NCBI GenBank assembly: GCA_944391635.1
Contig: CALXUL010000299.1
Coordinates: forward strand, 1-11,222
Direction of reading: 5' to 3'
DNA: 11,222 bases
Origin: an uncultured Clostridia bacterium
Lineage (GTDB): Bacteria > Bacillota > Clostridia > UBA1381
Positions 7,498 through 11,222 of the stretch are shown here, one piece after another (positions within the stretch are counted from its first letter, which is position 1; each line of letters starts with the position of its first letter). The notes beneath the pieces were generated by a model. The model ran no database searches, was not told the DNA's origin, and saw nothing but the letters and a program-made list of their open reading frames with translations. The translations under genes were made by a program, and so were the position numbers.

Positions 7498-8863
7498 CTT
7501 CGCCCCTGCTTTCCTCGCCGCGCAGCACCGCAATAATATGATGATAGAACTCGGCATTAAGCTTATATCCGCGCTTATATACTACAAGACACAATACCGA
7601 CAGTATAGCGGGTAATGCTATCATAATAATACGCATTCCCATAAGAGTTGCAGCACTCTGTTCAACATTTGGCACAAAGCCTATCACCTTAAGTCCGGCT
7701 GCTGCAACAAATCCGCTGAACGCTCCTGCAAATTTTACGACAAATGTCTGAGTTGAGAATATTATACTCTCATTTCTCGTTCCCATTTTAAACTCACCAT
7801 AATCCACTGCTTCAGCAAGAACTACCGTAACCAAAACCAGCATAAATCCTATTCCGATATTTATAATTGCACTGCATACGCCTGTAAGGATTATATTCTC
7901 AGGAAGTGTATATCCCAAAATAAGCAACGCAATAAATCCAACTACCGGCAAAAGTGATGATACCGCAAACATAATCTTCTTATCTATCTTCTGTGAAATC
8001 ATCGGGAATACAAACAGCGCACCCATCTGTGCAAATCCCGCAACACCCGTATATGTCGCATACAAAGCTTCTTTTACGCCGCACACATACTCAAAATAGT
8101 AGAGTGCAAAACTGTTTGAAAGCTGATATGCCATATTGAAAAACAACGCAATACCAAGCACTACAAGTACTTGGTCATTTTGTACAAGTACCTTTACCAT
8201 ACGCTTTACACTTGTTTTCTCGCCTGTTCCCGCAGTGGCAACTACACGTTCTTTAACCTGGGTTACTGTAATCAGTATCGTAACTATGAAAACCAGCGCA
8301 ACCGCAATCGCAAAACGTGAGAATCCAAGTATCTGGTCTTCGCCGCCAAAATATTTAACTATATATAAGCCGCCGCTTCCGACAACAAGCCATGCCATAC
8401 TTGCAAAAAATCTTGGTATTGCGCTTATCTGACTGCGTTCATTCTCATCATCAGTAAGAGCCGGAACCATACTCCAATACGGTATATCCATTATTGTATA
8501 CGTCATGCCCCATAACAAATACATTATGCCTACATATACCGCATACTGCCACGCCGGCAAATCAACATCAAAGTACAATCCTACCAAAACAAACGCATTA
8601 AGTATGGTGCCCAATAAAATCCAAGGTCTGAATTTTCCCCATTTCGAACGGGTGTTGTCCACCACCATACCCATAAACGGGTCGTTAAACGCATCCCATA
8701 TACGCGCCGCCATAAACAGCACCGCAACAAACATAGGGTCTACCAAACGTACATCCGTTAAGTACTTCATAAAATATGTCGATACAATCGCATACACAAG
8801 GTCTTTTCCAAAGGCGCCCATACCAAAGCTCAGTTTTGAACGCCAGGTTAATTTTTTGTTCAT
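7490..8863 (-). CDS. GPH-family sugar:cation symporter (MelB-like)
   Basis: Members of the glycoside-pentoside-hexuronide:cation symporter family bring di- and oligosaccharides across the membrane with Na+ or H+. The protein has 457 residues and a hydrophobic pattern consistent with 12 membrane helices. The signature ARIWDAFNDPFMG (53-65) followed by DNTRSKWGKFRPW (69-81) is diagnostic; Asp57 and Asp61 correspond to the cation-binding Asp55 and Asp59 of E. coli MelB. The start at 8863 has AAGGAG (plus-strand 8873-8878) 9 bases upstream. As first gene of a two-gene operon with a cytosolic beta-galactosidase, it most likely imports a beta-galactoside intact. No regulator gene adjoins it; control is probably through the repeated motifs upstream. 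Confidence 0.93.
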   Translation of the reverse strand: MNKKLTWRSKLSFGMGAFGKDLVYAIVSTYFMKYLTDVRLVDPMFVAVLFMAARIWDAFNDPFMGMVVDNTRSKWGKFRPWILLGTILNAFVLVGLYFDVDLPAWQYAVYVGIMYLLWGMTYTIMDIPYWSMVPALTDDENERSQISAIPRFFASMAWLVVGSGGLYIVKYFGGEDQILGFSRFAIAVALVFIVTILITVTQVKERVVATAGTGEKTSVKRMVKVLVQNDQVLVVLGIALFFNMAYQLSNSFALYYFEYVCGVKEALYATYTGVAGFAQMGALFVFPMISQKIDKKIMFAVSSLLPVVGFIALLILGYTLPENIILTGVCSAIINIGIGFMLVLVTVVLAEAVDYGEFKMGTRNESIIFSTQTFVVKFAGAFSGFVAAAGLKVIGFVPNVEQSAATLMGMRIIMIALPAILSVLCLVVYKRGYKLNAEFYHHIIAVLRGEESRGEDE

Positions 8864-8921
8864 CTCTCTTTTCTCCTTTTCTGTAAACTACCCGGCTTTT
8901 GCCAATATAGTTCTTATAAAT

Positions 8922-8950
8922 ATAATAACACACTTTTTTATCTTTTTCAA
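8922..8950 (-). promoter_or_regulatory. Sigma-A-type promoter of the sugar transporter-GH42 operon
   Basis: On the minus strand TTGAAA (8945-8950) and TATTAT (8922-8927) are separated by 17 bp. Transcription would start near 8915, about 50 bases before the transporter ATG. A 17-bp palindrome lies directly upstream of the -35, and a copy of an ATATTGG-type motif lies just downstream of the start point. Confidence 0.7.
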
Positions 8951-8952
8951 CA

Positions 8953-8969
8953 AAAAACAAGTTGTTTTT
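8953..8969. promoter_or_regulatory. Palindrome AAAAACAA-G-TTGTTTTT next to the -35 (possible operator)
   Basis: Perfect 8-bp arms flank a single central base, ending 2 bp upstream of the -35 hexamer of the sugar-operon promoter. The position suits an activator or repressor site, but the AT-rich composition means chance is possible. Confidence 0.3.
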
Positions 8970-9079
8970 ACGCATTTTTTGGTTAATATTTTGCCTTTTA
9001 TGTAAATATATTGGCATTTGACCATGTTTATACCAATATTTAAGCTATAATATGTTTTTTATATACATCACAGATTTTC

Positions 9080-9121
9080 ACCATGAAAAAAAGCCCGTAA
9101 TATCCGGACTTTTTTCATGGT
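9080..9121 (-). terminator. Rho-independent terminator of the polysaccharide operon
   Basis: On the minus strand AGTCCG (9105-9110) pairs with CGGGCT (9092-9097) around a 7-base loop with one G-U pair, followed by seven T residues (plus-strand A-run 9086-9092). The flanking CCATG and A/T-runs extend the pairing. It starts about 28 bases after the cpsD stop. The plus-strand version carries a C-A mismatch, so it is mainly a minus-strand terminator. Confidence 0.85.
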
Positions 9122-9148
9122 CTCATTATTATTTATAACAAATTAAAC

Positions 9149-9997
9149 TTATTTATCCGATTCTGACTCTTCAGAATCTTCATGATTTGCCAGATCGCCA
9201 TATTGATAATCATATTTATATCCGTACTTATATGCATAACGATAACCGTATTTATAACGATATCTTCCATAATGGTAACCACCGCGCTTATTTTGAGCGT
9301 CATTTACAAAGAATCCCAAAATCTTTGCATTTGCAATATCAAGAAGATTTTTTGCCATGGATAAGCTCTCATGGTCTGTATAATTTTGTCTTACTACTAT
9401 AACTATACCATCAACCGACGGTGAAAGCGCAGAAGCATCCGTCACAACAGTTACCGGCGGAGTATCAAAGAATATATAATCATAATTTTGAGAAAGTTTC
9501 GCAATCAGTGCCTTCATTGCATCAGAAGCCAAAAGTTCTGCAGGGTTCGGCGGTATTTCCCCTGCTGTAAGCGCATCAAGACAAGGTCTGATGTCTTTAT
9601 GAATAGCTTTTTCAATTGATACTTGATTTGCCAAAACCGTAGAAAGTCCTATGTCCTTTTTTATTCCAAGATACCTGTGCAGTCTGGGTTTTCTTAAATC
9701 CCCATCCACAACAAGTACTCTTGCACCAGTTTGAGCAAATGTTATTGCAAGGTTAAGACTTGAAGTAGTTTTTCCCTCACCAGGGTTAGCGCTTGTAATA
9801 GCGATCAGCTTACAGCCAGTTTTCGACATTCCGGACACGGAAAATATTATATTTGTTCTTGCTGTTTTATAAGCTTCTCGTACAACAAACGGTGATGAAT
9901 CATCAATAATCGCACGCATACTTTCTTCGTTACTGCGACGTTTGTTGTCCGGAAGACTAAATTTAAAATATTGTTTTATTTTACTATACTTATTCAT
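9149..9997 (-). CDS. cpsD: CpsD/CapB-type bacterial tyrosine kinase with Tyr-rich tail
   Basis: BY-kinases of this type autophosphorylate a C-terminal tyrosine cluster and, with a CpsC membrane partner, control polymerisation and export of capsule or exopolysaccharide. The 282-residue protein begins with a basic region and the activator-contact block REAYKTARTNI (40-50). Then come Walker A SANPGEGKTT (69-78, Lys76), Walker A' VLVVDGDLRKPR (94-105, Asp98 and Asp100) and Walker B IFFDTPP (175-181, Asp178). Residues 241-266 hold 13 Tyr, strictly every second residue from 246 onward, followed by an acidic-serine tail. There is no membrane segment; the partner gene lies 23 bases upstream. The start at 9997 has only a weak, distant ribosome binding site; Met27 is a less likely alternative. 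No CpsB/YwqE-type phosphatase gene is seen in the window. Confidence 0.93.
   Translation of the reverse strand: MNKYSKIKQYFKFSLPDNKRRSNEESMRAIIDDSSPFVVREAYKTARTNIIFSVSGMSKTGCKLIAITSANPGEGKTTSSLNLAITFAQTGARVLVVDGDLRKPRLHRYLGIKKDIGLSTVLANQVSIEKAIHKDIRPCLDALTAGEIPPNPAELLASDAMKALIAKLSQNYDYIFFDTPPVTVVTDASALSPSVDGIVIVVRQNYTDHESLSMAKNLLDIANAKILGFFVNDAQNKRGGYHYGRYRYKYGYRYAYKYGYKYDYQYGDLANHEDSEESESDK
9197..9277 (-). repeat. Degenerate 24-nt tandem repeat encoding the Tyr-X tail of the kinase
   Basis: Copies at 9233-9256 (YKYGYRYA) and 9209-9232 (YKYGYKYD) agree at 17 of 24 bases, and a half copy follows at 9197-9208 (YQYG). The less regular Tyr codons at 9257-9277 precede them in the coding direction. 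Both TAT and TAC codons are used. Confidence 0.7.
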
Positions 9998-10020
9998 CTT
10001 AAATTATGCCCGTCCCTTTC

Positions 10021-10755
10021 TTATGACAAATCAGACAAATTCGGTATTTCTCCGAGTATAGGCAGGTTATACCGCGCTGTAAGTTCATCTGATGTCTCAA
10101 TTCTTGTATCGAACATATTAATGAGAAAAATAACAAATGTTGCAAGAATTACCCCTACTACAAAACCAACAGTCCCACGCCGAAATGCGTTCGGCAAAAT
10201 AGTCGCCGGCACATCTTCAGGTCGGTCGATTATCTTCACCGAACCACCCTCAAACACCCGAAGAATCTCATCAGACGCAAGCTCAACAATGCTGTTGCAG
10301 ATAAGGTATGAATCGGTTTGATCAACACACGTTACAGAAATTGTGATAATATTGGTATTTTCAATATTGGTTAAGGATGTCATTTGGGAAATTTCTTCAT
10401 ATGAATATTTATTATCCACTGAGTCACTTACCATTGAGAAGAAAGTTCTGCTTTTTAATATTTCAATGTATGTCGGCATCAGGTTTACTGCATTAAGCAG
10501 TGCATTTGCATTTACATCATCTGTTTTCTGCTCACGCTGTGTATCGATATACAGATTGCCTGTGGACTTGTACAACGGTATCGAAGTGGTTTTTGAATAA
10601 GCATAAGTCGCGATTCCCAAAATACTACCGACAAGCGCTAAAATCCACCAATTCCGAAACATCAACGCCAACAAGTCAAGTATAGATAATTCATTAGCTA
10701 TCGGCGCAGCTGATGTTTCAAAATTGTTTTCAGTTTCCTTAAGTTCGGTACTCAA
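10021..10755 (-). CDS. cpsC: CpsC/Wzz-type polysaccharide chain-length determinant (kinase activator)
   Basis: This membrane adaptor has two transmembrane helices flanking an extracellular domain; its cytosolic C-terminal end recruits and activates the CpsD kinase. The 244-residue protein shows TM1 at about 36-54, the Wzz-domain block YKSTGNLYI after it, a proline-containing stretch (IDRPEDVPATILPN, 176-189) before TM2 at about 194-214, and the cytosolic end DTRIETSDEL...LPILGEIP typical of the family. The start is placed at TTG 10755 because a perfect AGGAGG (10765-10770) lies 9 bases upstream and residues before it are unlike the family; the longer frame would overlap the upstream gene. The gene starts 16 bases after the upstream stop and ends 23 bases before cpsD, so the three genes form one operon. 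Confidence 0.9.
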   Translation of the reverse strand: MSTELKETENNFETSAAPIANELSILDLLALMFRNWWILALVGSILGIATYAYSKTTSIPLYKSTGNLYIDTQREQKTDDVNANALLNAVNLMPTYIEILKSRTFFSMVSDSVDNKYSYEEISQMTSLTNIENTNIITISVTCVDQTDSYLICNSIVELASDEILRVFEGGSVKIIDRPEDVPATILPNAFRRGTVGFVVGVILATFVIFLINMFDTRIETSDELTARYNLPILGEIPNLSDLS

Positions 10756-10764
10756 AAAAAATAA

Positions 10765-10770
10765 CCTCCT
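10765..10770 (-). promoter_or_regulatory. Perfect Shine-Dalgarno fixing the TTG start of cpsC
   Basis: AGGAGG on the minus strand stands 9 bases before TTG at 10753-10755. There is no ATG in frame at a suitable distance, so TTG initiation is the best reading. Confidence 0.8.
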
Positions 10771-10771
10771 T

Positions 10772-11222
10772 TTATTTTCTGCCCGAAGAAGCAGAAGTTG
10801 ACCGAGAATCCGGCATATCTTCCAGTTCAATAGTCATTTCTTCGCCATTTTTATATTGTTTAATAAGAGTATTCTTTTCCTTTTCCGTCAAAGACTCCAT
10901 TGACTCTATTAGCTTTGTCACAAGCTCAAGACTGGCATTATTAATACGTTTTACATACTCATCATAGACTCCGCCGTAAACAAGGTTTATCGCATCAATA
11001 ATACTATTATTATTTGTAATTTTCGCACGAAAATCGCTTTTTGCAGCAGCATTTGTTTCAATTTGAACAACAGCAGCTTCGGTAAATTTATCCTGATTCT
11101 GTTTTAACATTTCTTTTGCAATCTCATTTGTACTTTCAGAATACTTAATTAACAAATCACATAACACCGACGCATCATTGCCCGCGCTCATAAAACGTCC
11201 ATAATCCAAATAAAAAGACTGA
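10772..11222 (-). CDS. Unrecognised helical protein upstream of cpsC, C-terminal part (runs off right edge)
   Basis: I do not recognise this protein. The frame is open from the right edge to a TAA at 10772-10774, giving about 149 visible residues starting QSFYLDYGRF; the true start is outside the window. A TTG at 11207-11209 lies in frame but has no visible support as a start. The visible part is rich in Glu, Lys, Asn and Ala with no membrane segment, looks largely alpha-helical, and includes LVTKLIESMESLTEKEKNTLIKQY-like amphipathic stretches. It ends in a Ser/Thr/Arg-rich tail (SRSTSASSGRK). The stop lies 16 bases before the cpsC start, and the cpsC ribosome binding site sits in that gap, so the gene is probably cotranscribed with the polysaccharide genes. 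No function is assigned. Confidence 0.75.
   Translation of the reverse strand, partial: QSFYLDYGRFMSAGNDASVLCDLLIKYSESTNEIAKEMLKQNQDKFTEAAVVQIETNAAAKSDFRAKITNNNSIIDAINLVYGGVYDEYVKRINNASLELVTKLIESMESLTEKEKNTLIKQYKNGEEMTIELEDMPDSRSTSASSGRK

Larger units (their letters stand above)
8900..9039. repeat. Three copies of an ATATTGGYA-type element (putative operators)
   Basis: Plus-strand copies are tgccaatata (8900-8909), atattggcat (9008-9017) and ataccaatat (9030-9039). The last two form an inverted pair (9 of 10 positions match) whose centres are 22 bp apart, about two helical turns. The first copy sits at roughly +6 to +15 of the predicted transporter transcript, with its centre 108 bp from the nearer upstream copy. 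The arrangement resembles a regulator binding near the start and at an upstream site, but no regulator is encoded nearby. Confidence 0.45.

Noticed and set aside
8941..9000. CcpA cre site in the sugar-operon control region
   Set aside because: No stretch fits the cre consensus (TGNAANCGNTNNCA) closely enough on either strand.
8505..9005. Plus-strand 166-residue open frame opposite the transporter start and promoter
   Set aside because: It is antisense to a convincing GPH transporter; its composition reflects the complement of membrane-helix codons.
8685..9017. Minus-strand 110-residue open frame reaching from the sugar-operon control region into the transporter gene
   Set aside because: It runs in another frame over the promoter and the conserved first 60 codons of the transporter, has Cys- and Lys-rich non-protein-like composition, and contains no recognisable family motif.
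9018..9051. Plus-strand promoter with TTGACC and TATAAT
   Set aside because: The spacing is 22 bp, and no plus-strand gene follows; only minus-strand genes lie downstream.
9209..9256. CRISPR-like or minisatellite reading of the 24-nt repeats
   Set aside because: The two copies are adjacent without spacers, diverged, and in frame with the kinase tail, so they are coding repeats.

Overview
The window reads as chromosomal DNA of a spore-forming, low- to moderate-GC Clostridia-type Firmicute. Reasons: a pgk-tpiA-gpmI glycolytic run, the sporulation pair spmA-spmB, strong AGGAGG-type ribosome binding sites, sigma-A-like promoters, U-tract terminators, and a separate CpsC/CpsD-type polysaccharide tyrosine kinase pair. 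I cannot assign a genus. I see no rRNA, tRNA, CRISPR array, insertion sequence or phage gene.

Layout from left to right. (1) 1-2864, minus strand: the glycolytic operon pgk > tpiA > gpmI, driven by a near-consensus promoter at 2836-2864; gpmI runs off the left edge. (2) 2949-4120, minus strand: spmA > spmB, overlapping by 4 bp, ended by a strong terminator and preceded by a site that closely fits the sporulation sigma-E consensus. (3) 4078-5528, plus strand: thyA > folA, which make dTMP and recycle the dihydrofolate that ThyA produces. Its sigma-A-like promoter physically overlaps the sigma-E-like promoter of spmAB. (4) 5485-8950, minus strand: a sugar operon made of a GPH-family cation symporter and a cytosolic GH42 beta-galactosidase, so a galactoside is probably imported intact and cleaved inside the cell. 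Its promoter region carries three copies of an ATATTGGYA-type element and a separate palindrome. The folA and GH42 genes converge on a shared bidirectional terminator. (5) 9080-11222, minus strand: the end of an exopolysaccharide/capsule operon, with an unrecognised helical protein (cut by the right edge), a CpsC/Wzz-type chain-length protein that begins at TTG, and a CpsD-type bacterial tyrosine kinase with a strikingly regular Tyr-X tail.

No clearly undescribed system is visible; almost every gene belongs to a known family. The observations most worth following are the interleaved sigma-E/sigma-A promoters at 4078-4120, the Tyr-alternating kinase tail encoded by a degenerate 24-nt repeat, the repeated operator-like element ahead of the sugar operon, and the unrecognised gene at the head of the kinase pair. 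Several start codons were moved inward from the longest open frame because of clear Shine-Dalgarno sites (pgk, spmA, thyA, GH42, cpsC). No gene-free stretch exceeds 300 bases; the longest, 8864-9148, holds the sugar-operon control region and the kinase-operon terminator.
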